A stretch of 64,000 nucleotides of DNA from Apis mellifera (Eukaryota; Arthropoda; Insecta; Hymenoptera; Apidae), in NCBI RefSeq assembly GCF_003254395.2, contig NC_037651.1:5631001-5695000 (forward strand), in the 5' to 3' direction. The first letter of the stretch is position 1. Each line of letters begins with the position of its first letter. Below are positions 30,324 through 43,451 of this stretch, one piece after another. A model generated the notes under the pieces. The model made no database searches and was not told where the DNA came from. It saw only the letters and a list, made by a program, of their open reading frames with translations. The translations under genes were made by a program, and so were the position numbers.

Positions 30324-32570
30324 GTGAGTTGACGGCACTTTGCCACAGCGTGGCTGTCAAACCGGTACTGTACGCTCGAGACGATTCAGAAAGGATCGGC
30401 GAGCGGGACACGCGAGCGCTGTCTTCGACCGATCGCTACACGGGAATCACGCTGGCGCCCCCCTCCTTCCGCCATTTTATTCCTTTCCTCTTTGCACGAT
30501 GCGCCGCTCCGTTATACTTCTTCTTCCGCTTACGTTTACTCCCGATGCCTTTTATCCGATCGTACGATCGACGAGGAGGTGAACGTGTGCCCTGCACGCG
30601 TTTCGTTTTGCGTTTTTCGAAGAATTGTCGTAATTAATTTTCAATTTGCATCGTCTCGATACGATTTTGGTTAATTATTATTAGGAGGAACGAAGGAGAT
30701 ATGTATATATAATGTTTTTAATTTTTAATTTATAAATTTGGAGAATTATTTTTCTTTAATTTCGTTTCGAAGTGGTAAAAGGAATTGGAAAGGTAAATGC
30801 GTGGAATATAGCGGTGTATATTTTGCAGTAGGACGAGGACTTTTCCAGTGAAGAGGCACCGTTTTACTTCGTGAGAAGTCTATTGACCGAGGTTTTTTTC
30901 TCGCTCCGATGTGAACTGTTAATTCAGCGTGATATCTTTCTCTGATATTCATTTATTTTTTTTTTGATTTAATAATCAATACTTTTGAATCTAATTAAAT
31001 TATTAGAGGGAATTTCGAATTCGTGTTGAAAACGAATATAATTTAGTTTGATTTGGATTTGGATTAAGCTTATATTTGTCGAAAGTTATTCCAATGATAA
31101 GATGTTCTTTTTTTTGCAATTTCTTGTGTAATTCCCTCGGTTATTGTAACCTGGTTCGACATCGTATATATATATATATATATATATACACCATACGAAA
31201 AAGTCGTCGAACCACTTTACGCGTCCTGCATCGAATCTGAATGAGACAAACTGCTTCGAGTGCACATCCTGGTCGTACGTTCGATCAAATCTTATTTTAT
31301 TTCTTTGATATAGACCAGAACGTTTTAAAGCGTTTAATACGCACCTGTCACAGGTCTCGTTCCCCGGCGATATTTCATAGTGGCGATTCAATTTGCATAA
31401 TGAAACGGAGAATTGTGCGATCCACTGTTTTATCTACCGTTAACCTGTTACAGTTGCATTTTCCACTTGGTCATATTTTCTATAACTGTGTACATTAATT
31501 CGTCCGATTACACATGCGGCGTAAAGCGTCGAGAAAGAAAACGAAATATTAAAATATTAATTTAATCGGTTAATTTGATGATATTTCTTTGTTATAAATT
31601 TTTTCCAATTTTTTTTCCTCCTATTCAATCTTCAAGCGTAGTATAGTATTTTTGGCAAGGAATAATGCGATATCATGATTTGATATTTCATGATTTATTA
31701 TTATTCGACATCTTCCAAACCGTGATTCACATCGATGAATCAAATTTCCTCGATGATTTTAACGATTAACCACGTTGCTCCTCTTAATTACTTTCGGACA
31801 ATAAAATTCTGAATATAACTTGGAAATCTTCCAACTGTTGGAAAAGTTTTCTCTTCTCCTTCCGTGATATAAATGTAGAAAGGATGAATGAAGAAAATAT
31901 CATCGTTCGTTCGATTCAAATCTAACGTAAGCACACGTAGCATGCTTATGTTGTTATGCAACTGGCGCGGTTATAATATTTCGATTTGTCCGTGAAAATT
32001 TCATTTATCCACACACGCAACGCGAGAAGCATTATTAAACGATTTGTTCCGTATTCCGTGTGGATCGTATCATCTTGCTTATCGGCGAATAAAGTGATTA
32101 AACTTTCTAAACCGAGGATTGATTTATCGGCGAAACTCGATGAACGCACAAATTCACTCGTGTGAATTTACTCGATTGCAGTAAGTTATTAGGCTACGAC
32201 TGTTACGCTGTTAAAATCATTGGACAATTTTCTTATCTAATTCCGCATACCGCGCGGCGCGTCAACCTTTGCTTCGTTGAACGGAGGAAAAAAGTGGTGC
32301 AAAAAGCGGGGAAAAAGAAAAGAAAAGAGGAAAGATTCGATGCATCCAGTGCGTTCCCCTTTCGTTCCTCTTCAACAAGATTTTTAACCGATGCATGTTC
32401 CGCCATTCATCATGCAGGATTTTTCTTTTTTTCCCCTCGTTCCAGAAAGGAACAACGTTAGCCGAGGAATGCTCGGTTCGACAAGAGCGATCGAATTTTT
32501 TTTACAAATTCGTTTGCAAGTCATTTTCGAATTTATTATATGTATATCATTTATGCGTTGTAAAATTCTT
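30324..32570. other. GC-rich island followed by noncoding AT-rich DNA
   Basis: Positions 30324-30610 are unusually GC- and CpG-rich and include CCGCCATTTTATTCC. After that the sequence is AT-rich, with a TA microsatellite at 31165-31188. Frames in the island are short and unlike known proteins. A promoter or untranslated exon is possible. Confidence 0.4.
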
Positions 32571-32988
32571 GCGAGCGTAAAAATTGTATTGGAGAATTTT
32601 TGAAGGTATAAAAAAGTTTCGTTGAAGAAAGGAAATTGGGAAAGATCGATCTTTCCAAGATTTCACAGAATAGATATTTGATACGTGAATTATTTTAAAA
32701 TAGATTTAAGGTAGATTTATTCATATATTTAGGAATGTTAAAATATTTTTTTACGATTAATTTGTCCATCCTATGAGCATATTGTTAAATTATTGCGAGT
32801 AAAAATTGTATTGGAGAATTTTTAAAAGTGTAAAAAAGTTTCGTTGAAGAAAGAAAATTGGGAAAGATCGGTCTTTCCAAGATTTCATAGAATAGATATT
32901 TGATACGTGAATTATTTTAAAATAGATTTAGAGTAGATTTATTCATATATTATCATATATTATATCCTACGAGCATATTGTTAAATCG
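32571..32988. repeat. Two-copy tandem duplication, about 220-bp unit
   Basis: AAAAATTGTATTGGAGAATTTTT and AAGATCG(A/G)TCTTTCCAAGAT recur in the copies that start at 32571 and about 32794. Both copies end with CCTA(T/C)GAGCATATTGTTAAAT. Confidence 0.9.
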
Positions 32989-35105
32989 GTTTGTAATTTA
33001 TGGACAAATGTGACAGGAATACGTGAAAGCTTAACGGGCTAGGATAAATGTTTTTATTGATATTTCTTTTTTTTTTTTCTTTTTAAAGAGAACGAGAAAA
33101 TATGATCGTGTTTATAAAAAGATAATTGGCGAAGTCTTCGTGCGCTGCAAGTTTCTATTACTGCAACTTGATTTTTTTCGCCTTTTTTTTATTAAATTTG
33201 ATAGTTTCACGTGAATATTAGTTTTCTCTAGTGTAACAAATGACTTTTTAATAACAGATACGTAGGTAAATTAATCGTTAGATTTTCCTCTTTTCAATAT
33301 TTTTTAAATTATTAACGATCTTGATTGAACATTTTACCAATCAAATGAGCTCTCATCGCGAGTTTTTATTATCGTAATAATCACTTTGTTATTTATTGTT
33401 TATTCCAACGATTTTGTTAGAATGAAGTTCCTCCAGTTCAGTTTCTTCCTACAGTTTTTACAAAATTATTTTTTTATTTTTTAAATTATTCGAAAAATGT
33501 GTACACGATAATATAAATAAGAGAGGTTTGGCGGAAAATAAATTTTCTAATTTGATAAATTTTAATTTTCACAGTGATAATTGAATTAGATAACGAGCAA
33601 TGTGAGATTTTAATTTAACAGCTTCTTTAACTTCATTCCTTTGCGTCTAAATCTCCAATCATTTACATGCAACGTGCGATTGTGGTCAAAGGAAGAAATA
33701 ATGTGATGTTTCTGAAAAATTCAAAGAAATTTAATTACCATTCATGGAAATGGGAATATAATTCTATATAATATACAAAGTGCGAAAGTTCTCTGCGGTT
33801 ATTGCATGTAATCAGGAGGACACATAATAAAGTAACCGTTAATTACATGAATTTCACCCGAGAGAAATTAAACGTTTGCAACCGTTTATTTGCACAACGT
33901 TTTTTTTTTTTTTTTAAAGAAAATATACAACAAATTAGATCGCGATCAGCGTATCAAACTTGTTGTCAAAGACAGAGCAAACGTTCGTAAGATATTTCCA
34001 CTGCTATGCTTTGCACTTTGTTTTTGAATCTTTGGATTACATTTAATGAGTCGTGTAAGCACACGACATGGATTTAGATCGAGTAGTTCAAAGTACTTGT
34101 TTTCCAGAGAGCGGTACTCAAGTTGATGGTGAAACGTCATCTGCATATTTGTGAAAAAATCTTGTATATCCGCGTTCCTTACTTTCAGAAATCAATAGTT
34201 TCTTTGTTAATCGTGTAGATTGAAAAATATAATATTTACGTCTCGTAGATTCTTTTTCTTTTTCTTTTTCTTTTTTTTCATTTTTGTGCGCGGTTCATTT
34301 TTCGATTATATTTTATTTCTCACAATTAGTAATAAATTAATGTTCTGTTGATTAAATATTATTTCTATAATTATTATTATTTTTCTTTTTCATTCTTTTT
34401 CATATTTATAATAATGAATAATGTAAGAAAGAACAAAAATTTTTCTTTACATCAAAAATTTGACAATTTTAAGATCTGTCTCTTTTTTTTTTTTAAATTT
34501 TTCTTCTGAGAAGAAATAGTTAACGATGATCGTTTCATTATAATACATGATAATTAGAGAATTAATAAAATATTCAAGATTGGTATCTATGTTCTTACGA
34601 TGAAACAAGTTTTTAAATGTAAAAGCATGGATCGGGTATATAATAGATGTTCCATTTTTACGAAACCGAGTATAGATTTCGTTACCATTCACGTGTCGCA
34701 TGTGACATTATCGATTGAGAATGGAACGAGGCAACAGTGCTACAAGAACGAAGGGAATTGTAACTAAATTTAAATATAGAGAAATCGTGGAAAAAAATTT
34801 TACTGATATTTTATTTGGATGGATAATTATTTTGGAAAAAAATTCGTAGAAATTTAATTAGATTTAATTCTATTGGATATATCTAAAAATACGTTAAACA
34901 ATGGGTACAATTTTATTTTTTTGTCAATTTAAATTCACTTGCGAAATATCAAGAGTGTTTCTCATTGATTTCCTTGAATTCCTTCGGTTTAATACATTTA
35001 TGTCCAAGTAGATGGAGCAACGTGTTCTATAAAACTCGTCGTCGTATCTTGCAGAGATCTTTATTATCAATTTTTGAGACTAATTGAAATTTTTGATTAA
35101 TATTT

Positions 35106-35148
<43 letters not shown>

Positions 35149-35467
35149 ATTTTGAAAAAGATGGTTAAATTTTAATCAATTCAATTTTTCTTTCATAGAA
35201 CAGGAATTAATATTATATAAAATATAATATAACAGAGAAAAATGAGAGAGATGGTTTAATAAAATTTGTGCTAAATGCATCGTAAAAATGTACGTCATTT
35301 TAATTATATTCTGAATACAAAAAAATTCAATTTCAATTTTTAATTTTCGTGTTCAATTTTCTTAATTTCTTATATGACGATAGATATAATTATTAATAAA
35401 AAGAAAAAAAAAAAAAACGTACAAAGAACAAGATAATGGAAACAGAAAAATCATGTCTCTCACCCTT

Positions 35468-35506
<39 letters not shown>

Positions 35507-38060
35507 ATCCCTGCAAAGAGAATTTCGCTAGAATTTCATAAACATAATAACCGGTAAATAAATGAAAAATTGATTGCAGTCTGCGAACTCTTGCAATTCG
35601 GGCGAATGAATTTTATTAATTGAATTCCGTTATAAATTTTTAACCTTTTACCGTAGTAATAATACCGTAGTGTAATATCGTACTCTATTATTTAAACTGT
35701 TGTCTCGTTTCGAATCAATTATCTAATAGACCGTACACGTGTGTTCCGTCTCTTTACACAATAGTTACAATAGTTACTCTACAATTAACGATCGAATAAT
35801 CGAAATACCTTATATTTTACATCGACTCATTAATCGTGATTCTCCCCCTCCTCCTTCCTCCCCAAAAAATAAAAAACTGACTTGTTTCATTCGTCGAGGA
35901 TGGATGAATATACACGTTGTTGATCTCATTAGACATAGTTGACATATTATTTATTTCAAATGACATAAAATCGCGAAGAATAGTGTTCAAAAAGCGTATC
36001 AAGAAATTATTATTGGTCTGTAAATTACAGAATGCACAAGAGAAACGTGATGGACAAACAAATTTTTTTGTTTTGATATCAAAGTTTGAAAAAGAAAAAA
36101 AAAAAAGAAAGAAAGAAAACGTTTCCACTTTTGACTATCAGTTTTCACCAGTATTCGGTGACAAACATCTGTCTCTATTTGACTTACGTCAGACCGTTAG
36201 ATAACTAACGAAAGAGCGCCATATGCTACGTGGATTAATCTTGCTCCACGCGCGGATTAAATATCAAAATTACTCTAATAATAACGTTATTCGCGTTATC
36301 TTCTCTAAAAAAGATTTTCGAAAAGCAAATATTCCTATATATACCTCTCTTTATTTTTTTTTAATATCTCGATATTTATGTATAAATATATAAATCGTAC
36401 AAATAGAAAGGAATATATGTATAACTCGTTACCAAGATATTCCAACCCCTATCTAATTTTACATTCGAGCGGGAATTACAAAAAGTCGCGTCACCGTTTA
36501 ACGAATCGAAAGGAAAATAAAATTCTGGTCCCCCATTCCCGCATCCATCGAACGCAGTCATCGACTTACAAATTTATCGATCGAAACGTGAGAGAGAGAG
36601 AGAGAGAGAGAAAGGTCTCCGAACGTTGGAGTCATCAGCTGCTCGTTCGACGCACCCCTTGCATAAATTGAAGAATCCTTTTACAGGGGGGAGGATCCCA
36701 CGGTATCCGGTTGATCCCGCAGAAACGATAAATTCCGCTTAGAGACTGGCGACGAACTCCTAATTTCTCGGCGGGACATCGTCACCGGCGCGTCACTCTT
36801 GATTTCACGAATTCACGGTGCCGAGCCAATAATCTGCCCACCCATGGCTTTGCAATTGACGCGGACAACACGCGATCGAATTTCTTTCCATTCCATCCCC
36901 CCCCCCTTTCCCCAAATTTTTTATTTTTCCATTCCATCCTCGCCGTGTTTCGTTCACTTAAAATTTCGCTCACTGATAATTTGGAAACGTTGGAACGAAT
37001 CTTTTTTTTTTTTCTCGTCTTCTTTTCTTCCTTCTTCCATCTGTCCTCTCGACGATTTTAAGCATTGATTTCGTCGAAAAAAATTTCGATATTATTCCCT
37101 TCTCTTTTCTCTTCCCTCTCTCTCTTTTTTTTTATTTATTTTTATCATTTTTATTATTCGAAAATCTCCATGTCTCGTTTATCCCGAGCGAGGCAAACTT
37201 AATACGGTATTTATTTATTTTAATCACATCCGGATGGAAATGAATTTGTGCAGAATTTTGGATTTCTCGTATCCGCTCGTGCCCTAATTATAAATTTTCA
37301 TATATTAACGATCAAAAGAATGGGCGAGTTTAACGGGAGAAATCAATGAATCGTTTCTGTAATTCGTGTTTTCTCGTTTCAACATTTGCGATCAATTATT
37401 TGGTGAAAGAAAAGATCGAGCAGGTCTCGTAAAAATTAATCAAGTTCGATCGATGCTTAAATTTGTAAAATATTATTGAATTTTTTTTTTATAATCAGTT
37501 TCACAGCTTTCCAATAATTTCATCGATCGAATCTGTCTGTCGAATTTGATCATTCCGCGATTTCTTTCCGTATGAAAATTGGATTAAAACGCGTAGATGT
37601 TTTTTTCTTGAATCGGATATCCGAATTATTGGGAATAATTGGTGAGAAAGTTTTAACTCAATTTCGCCGGAGGAGGAATTTATTTTGAGTATATAAATTA
37701 TCGTGTTACATCGGTTGTTTGGCAACAATTACTGTCAATCAATATTATAAAGGTGGCGTCCAATTGCTTTAATCACTCTTATTGAAAGTGTAGATTGATC
37801 ATTTTGTGTGCCGCGCTAACAGCTTTTAATTCCACATTCAATTACGTGTTGTTACGGCATACAGTTTCAGGAAATTAATTGTGTCCTTTGAAACAAAGTA
37901 ATTGAAACATTTTTTGTCTTTTTTTTTTTTAAATTTATTCAAAATTATATATATATTTCGCGTTTGTTTAAATATCAATTACAATATAAGAATACAATAA
38001 AAAGAAAGATTAGATTATATTAACAATTATAAAAGATATAATCCATCCGTTAATATTTTG
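32989..38060. other. Noncoding stretch, no gene seen
   Basis: AT-rich with a TA microsatellite at 35109-35143 and a poly-T tract of about 29 bases at 35470-35498. A GA run lies at about 36591-36613. A GC-richer patch at 36500-36960 has no recognisable coding content. Confidence 0.6.
35109..35143. repeat. TA dinucleotide microsatellite
   Basis: An uninterrupted TA run, nearly perfect palindromic sequence. Confidence 0.95.
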
Positions 38061-38357
38061 ATTTCTGGGATGAATAATTTTTTTCTAGGAAGAAAGATAA
38101 GAAATTTTATTTAGAATATTTTTCACTACCTTTAATACAAATTTACAAATAGATATGAATTCTAAACCACTATCGAAATAAAATGTGGATAAATTCCGGA
38201 TTTCTGGAGTGAACAATTTTTTTCTAGAAAGAAAGGTAAGAAATTTTACTTAGAATATTTTTTACTACCTTTAATAGTAATGATACAAATTTGCAAACAG
38301 ATATGAATTCACTTTTTAACCCACCATCGAAATAAAATAATGGATAAATTCCGGAAA
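38061..38357. repeat. Two-copy tandem duplication, about 139-bp unit
   Basis: ATTTCTGG(G)A(T)GAA(T/C)AATTTTTTTCTA, AGAAATTTTA(T/C)TTAGAATATTTTT and ACTACCTTTAATA recur in order from 38061 and from about 38200. Confidence 0.9.
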
Positions 38358-38359
38358 AT

Positions 38360-38984
38360 CTAAAAATCTAGAAAAAAAAAATGACAATTCAATTCGAGCC
38401 TCGTTTCAAGTAAATTCGATGAATAAGAATTAAATGGGTTACACAATTAGAGAATTTATATGAAAAAAGTGGCGTTTCTATTGACACGTCCCCGCAAGCT
38501 TCCCTTAATGATTATTGATGACCCCGATAATCGAGTGTCCACCATTTTTCTTCCTTATTGGATTCGGTAATGCACAACTCGTTTGTCCACGTTTTATCGC
38601 ATGCCTCGAGTGTACACAGCTTGAAACGGGATATTTTAAGGGCTTCGATGAACTAATATCTTCTGGGTGACGCGCCAAATCGTCGGGGGGTAAATGAAAG
38701 TGAAGTCTTAATTGAAACGTCACTGTATATGTCATCACAACTAAAGTTAGTCGCGTCTACGTTCGAGGAAGTTGCGAAGCCAAGTATTCACGGCGTAGAA
38801 ATGTCAAGAAAGCTAATTCAATTAGCTCGATGGAGAAAAAAAAGAGGAGGGGTGGAGGGGAGGGGGAGAGGGAGGAGGAGAAGAGGAAGAAGAAGAAGAA
38901 GAAGAAGAAGAAGACCTCTCATTAAGTTTCCGATAGCTCGATATCAAGTTGTTGTAGCTTCACTACAGGGATAAGACAAAAAAA
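38360..38984. other. Noncoding interval with GA/GAA-rich block
   Basis: A GC-richer patch (38480-38700) precedes a purine-rich block. That block contains a GAA microsatellite at 38887-38914, which creates an Arg-rich spurious frame. No gene is seen. Confidence 0.6.
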
Positions 38985-39760
38985 AAAGAAGAAGAAAAAT
39001 TCAACTTCTTTCGAAAAAACTTGCAAATTTCTTCTCATTATTCGATCTCTTGCAATATTTCATGGCAACCATGGATAATATTTTGATCAATTTGACAACA
39101 AGGAACTTGGAATTGTTTTGCTCGGATCTCAGGATCATTCAATAGATTTTTAATATTCCTTATTCTTCGCCTCTTCTCGCCACTCTGATCACGCCTTTGT
39201 CATCAAAAATTTGAATAATACTTCCTTTATTTAATTCAAAAAAAAAAAAGAAGAAAAATTCAAAACTTGTAAATTTCTTCTCATTATCTCTTACAATATT
39301 TCATCGCAACCATGGATAATATTTTCATCAATTTGACAACAAGGAACTTGGAATTGTTTTGCTATCATTGGAATCTCAGGATCATTCAATAGATATTTTT
39401 AATATTCCTTATTCTTCGCCTCTTCTCGCCACTCTGATCACGCCTTTGTCATCAAAAATTTGAATAATACTTCCTTTATTTAATTCAAAAAAGAAAAAAA
39501 AGGAAAAATTCAACTTCTTTCGAAAAACTTACAAATTTCTTCTCATTATCTCTTGCAATATTTCATCGCAACCATGGATAATATTTTCATCAATTTGACA
39601 ACAAGGAACTTGGAATTGTTTTGCTGTGATTGGAATCTCAGGATCATTCGATAGATATTTTTAATATTCCTTTTTAATATTTTTCGCTTCTTCTCTTAAC
39701 TCTGATCACCTTTTTTATCAAAAATTTTAACAATACTTCCTTTATTCAATTCAATTCAAT
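38985..39760. repeat. Minisatellite, 3 copies of a 250-260 bp unit
   Basis: ACCATGGATAATATTTT(G/C)ATCA, ACAACAAGGAACTTGGAATT and CTCAGGATCATTC(A/G)ATAGAT recur three times. Copies start near 38990, 39250 and 39502. The third is the most diverged at its end. Confidence 0.95.
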
Positions 39761-39789
39761 TCGAACGGTGTTATTTTCATGTTTCTATT

Positions 39790-40260
39790 TCAAATATTAG
39801 ACTCGAAGAACGCGAATAACGTACGTGTTTGTCGTTACCATTTGCAAATATAATCGGTTGTCAATTTATGAGGAGGGAAGGGGTGGGGAGGGGTTGGGGC
39901 TCGTCGTCGTTGGCAAGGAAGGAAATATAATTGGACATAAATCCATCTGTGGCGAATCGAGGTGGTCATTACGCGAGCAGAATCGTGGCTCGACTCAAGT
40001 GCAACGCAAATACGGGCCACGTATACGCAACCGCACCTACTAAATATTACCTGGCCTACTATTACCTGAAATATGCCAGTGATGATAAATAGGGCACGAT
40101 AAGTGGCGAGTAACCCGTAGGCGATAGTGGACATATCCATTGGGGAGGTCACGGAAATTCGAGCACCCAATATGCCTCGAGTAGACCGAAATAATGACGT
40201 ATTCCTTTTACTTCGGATCACACGTCGATCGATGTTACCTTCTTCCACGAGTTTTGATTT
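39790..40260. other. GC-richer island with an open minus-strand frame
   Basis: A minus-strand frame of 137 codons spans 39835-40248. Its middle encodes a hydrophobic segment (AYGLLATYRALFIITGIFQVIVG). Two CAG|GTAATA donor-like sites follow that segment, but no good acceptor precedes it and no family is recognised. It may be a conserved element or an exon of an unknown gene. Confidence 0.2.
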
Positions 40261-40324
40261 AAAAAAGAAGAAGAAGAAGAAAATAAAATGATTTTCGATC
40301 GAAGGAAAATCTTGCTCTTTAAAA

Positions 40325-41022
40325 GAAAGGATGGATAATAAGGAAATTATCGAGGATATAAAATATCGAGGAGTATAAATTGTATGAATTATTTATATTT
40401 ATATTTATACGATTCTAAAAATGATTTCGAAAGTGTGTGTCGTTTTTTAATTAATAGAGTGACAGGTGCGATTTGGAAAATTGTAAAAAAATTTGGAAGA
40501 ATCGATGTGCACGAATGTTGTATGAATCGAAACTTATGGTTATTTGATTTTTAGAAGAAGGATGAATAATAAGGAAATTATCGAGGATAATATCGAGGAG
40601 TATAAATTGTATGAATTATTTATATTTATATTTATACGATTCTAAAAATGATTTCGAAAGGTATGTGTCGTTTTTTAATTAATAGAACGGCAGGTGCGAT
40701 TTGGAAAATTGTAAAAAAATTTGGAAGAATCGATGTGTACGAATATTGCTGCATGAATCGAAACTTATGGTTATTTGATTTTTAGAAGAAGGATGGATAA
40801 TAAGGAAATTATCGAGAATAATATCGAGGAGTATAAATTGTATGAATTATTTATATTTATATTTATATGATTCTAAAAATGATTTCGAAAGGTGTGTGTC
40901 GTTTTTTAATTAATAGAGTGACAGGTGTGATTCGGAAAATTGTAAAAAAATTTGGAAGAATCGATGTGTACGAATATTGTTGCATGAATCGAAACTTATG
41001 GTTATTTGATTTTTAGAAGACG
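40325..41022. repeat. Minisatellite, 3 copies of a 231-bp unit
   Basis: Copies start near 40325, 40557 and 40788 with GGATG(G/A)ATAATAAGGAAATT. Each includes GATTCTAAAAATGATTTCGA and ends AACTTATGGTTATTTGATTT. Identity between copies is high. Confidence 0.95.
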
Positions 41023-43451
41023 GTCTTGGCCGAATGATCGTGTTAATTAAAAGTTTGTTTCAACAAGGATGTAAGGAAATTGTTGTTCTTTTGTTGCAGA
41101 GATTCGTTTTTCTTAAAAATTAGTTAATTTCAGGACAGGATAGGAAGAAAGTTGTTGCTTTTATAAAGATTTTACAAAGATTCACTTTTATGAAAATTAG
41201 TTTAAGCTTCGTTAATTGAGTCGCTTTTTAATTAAGAATTCCTTTTTACGCATTCCCTGTTTTTTTTAAACTGTTTTATCCTCGCAAAAATTGTTCAATT
41301 TTCATCCGAATAATCGGTTATCGATCCGTATCACGACTTGCAATAATATATTTTATTGTCGCGTTAAGTTTTTTGACAAAAAGAAATTATCAAATTAATG
41401 ATAAGCGAAAATGGAAAAATAGAAATTGACGAGACACGCTTTCGGTTTCGAAATTAGAAGAATATTAGCCTATATTGGAAGGAGGAGGGAAGAAAAAGAA
41501 GAAAATAATACTAATTCTTAAATATCGCGAAATTTCAGCAGATGGAACGGAAAAGGAAGAATTAAAGAATCGCTAATGATCGTAAGTAGCTTAAAGAATA
41601 ATTGCTCTCCCATTCACGGTTGCACAGTGTCATCGATCACGCGGGAAATCCTTAAAAAAGAAATATTCCAATTTCGTAACTTCAAAGGACATATTTCCTT
41701 CTTTTTACGTTCAAAAGACAGGTTTCCAAGCGAAAAGATTGATGAAGTTTATTTTTCGATCTTTTCGCCACCAGCTGAAAGCCACAAGTTTCCTTTTTTC
41801 ACTATCCCTTTCCTCATATCGTGAAAATTGCATATATATATAAAATTTTCCACACTTTTAACGAAATATATTCTTCTCGATAATTTCTATATTTCACATT
41901 CCATATAACGAAAATTGTTTAATTCGCGTTAATTGAGTATTAAAACTTGAAAATATTAAATTTTTCATTCGTACAATTTTCTAATTGATCGCAACAACTG
42001 TATGTAATTACCAATTTACATCGATTTCAGAATTATTTATTACTTGAAATCAGAAGTTAAATTAATATCGTGTAGTAGTATCGTCTTCAACGTTATGTCG
42101 AATGAAAACTGGGTTACATCCAGTTTGTGAAAAATAACAATAACAATAACAATAATAATAATAATTTGTCTCCTTTGATCCTCTCGATTGGGCCTCTCTC
42201 ATTTTCTCGTTTCGTCGAATATAGAGAACTAGTTTGATTCTCGATTTGTGGGGAACCTTCAATCATAGCGATGAATGGTTAAAAACCACAAAGCACCCCA
42301 ACGAGCCTTGGCCTTATCTTCCTCGTCTGATCTTGCCAACCTTTTCAGAGCCTCGTTTTCTCGATTTGCTTTTCCTTCTCCCTTCTCGTGTATCCACGTG
42401 TCAAAGAAAGGAAGGGGAAAGGGGGGAGGAGGAAGGAGGTCCAACATCGATTCCGTTTTTCCTTTTATCTTTCTCCAAAGAGAGCGAAATTTCACCGTGT
42501 ATTTATTTATATACACACGCGTTCATTTCAATTCGTTTATATTTATCTCGGGAGAAAATTTAACGTGTGAATTAGTCTTGAAACTTGACGAGAATTATTC
42601 GATCATTTTTGTAAAAATGTAGGATCAAATGTAAAAGTGTTGCGAAATAAATATAAAAAAAATGGCGTCGATATATACATCGATATTATTTATCTAAATT
42701 ACAAGGAAAAAGACAAAAGAGATTAGGAGAAGTCTCTTTTTTCGAATTGTGTATTACATGTGTATTACATATTGCACATTTCAAAAACGTGGAAGGATAA
42801 AATTTGTACGCGAGGTGTAAATAATTAAACAATTATTAATTTTTAAATTTCTCTCGCGAGTGTAAAATTCATACGCACGCGAAAGAAGAAGTAATTAATT
42901 CCTAATTTTCGCGCACAAGTGCCGTTTCTCTACGTGGAACAACCATTTTCCAACCATTTTTTCTTCCTTTCTTTCTTTCTTTCTTTACTTCCATTACGTT
43001 TCGTGACACATAACAACACATCGGTTTAACGATGTTACGTAATATTTTTGTTCACAATTCTGTACCCCTGTTTTTTTCTTTTTTTTTTCTTTTTTTTTTT
43101 TTTTCTTTGCTTCTCTGCAGAGGCAGAGCACCCCTCCATGGCGCGTTATCGAAATGTCGTGTTTGTCGTTGATTGAACATCTGCATTATCGCCGGCAACA
43201 TCTTGCTCGTCGGAGTCCGGCTGTTCGTTAAATCGGGACACATTGTATCGACAAGACGAGATCCGATATAGGTGGATCGCCTCGCGATAACGTCAACCAT
43301 TTTTAGTCCCCCATTTTCTCACTTTATACCGTCCATCTTCGTGTCGATGCCTCGTATCGGCCGATCATACCGATTGTAATTTATTTATATTACTCGCCAT
43401 CCAAATCCCCCGTTCAATCGCCGTTTCGTGGATTAAATAACGTTCTTTCTT
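41023..43451. other. Noncoding stretch with a GC-richer island at 43120-43320
   Basis: Mostly AT-rich, with a CAA/AAT microsatellite at about 42129-42164. At 43122 on the plus strand a long pyrimidine tract ends in TTCTCTGCAG, an excellent acceptor, and the DNA turns GC-rich for 200 bases. Plus frames there are interrupted. A minus frame ending in a poly-Lys tail spans 43052-43300. No gene is asserted. Confidence 0.4.

Noticed and set aside
30136..30411. Minus-strand frame with a poly-Ser run
   Set aside because: The run is the GAA microsatellite read in reverse; the splice signals there fit the plus strand better.
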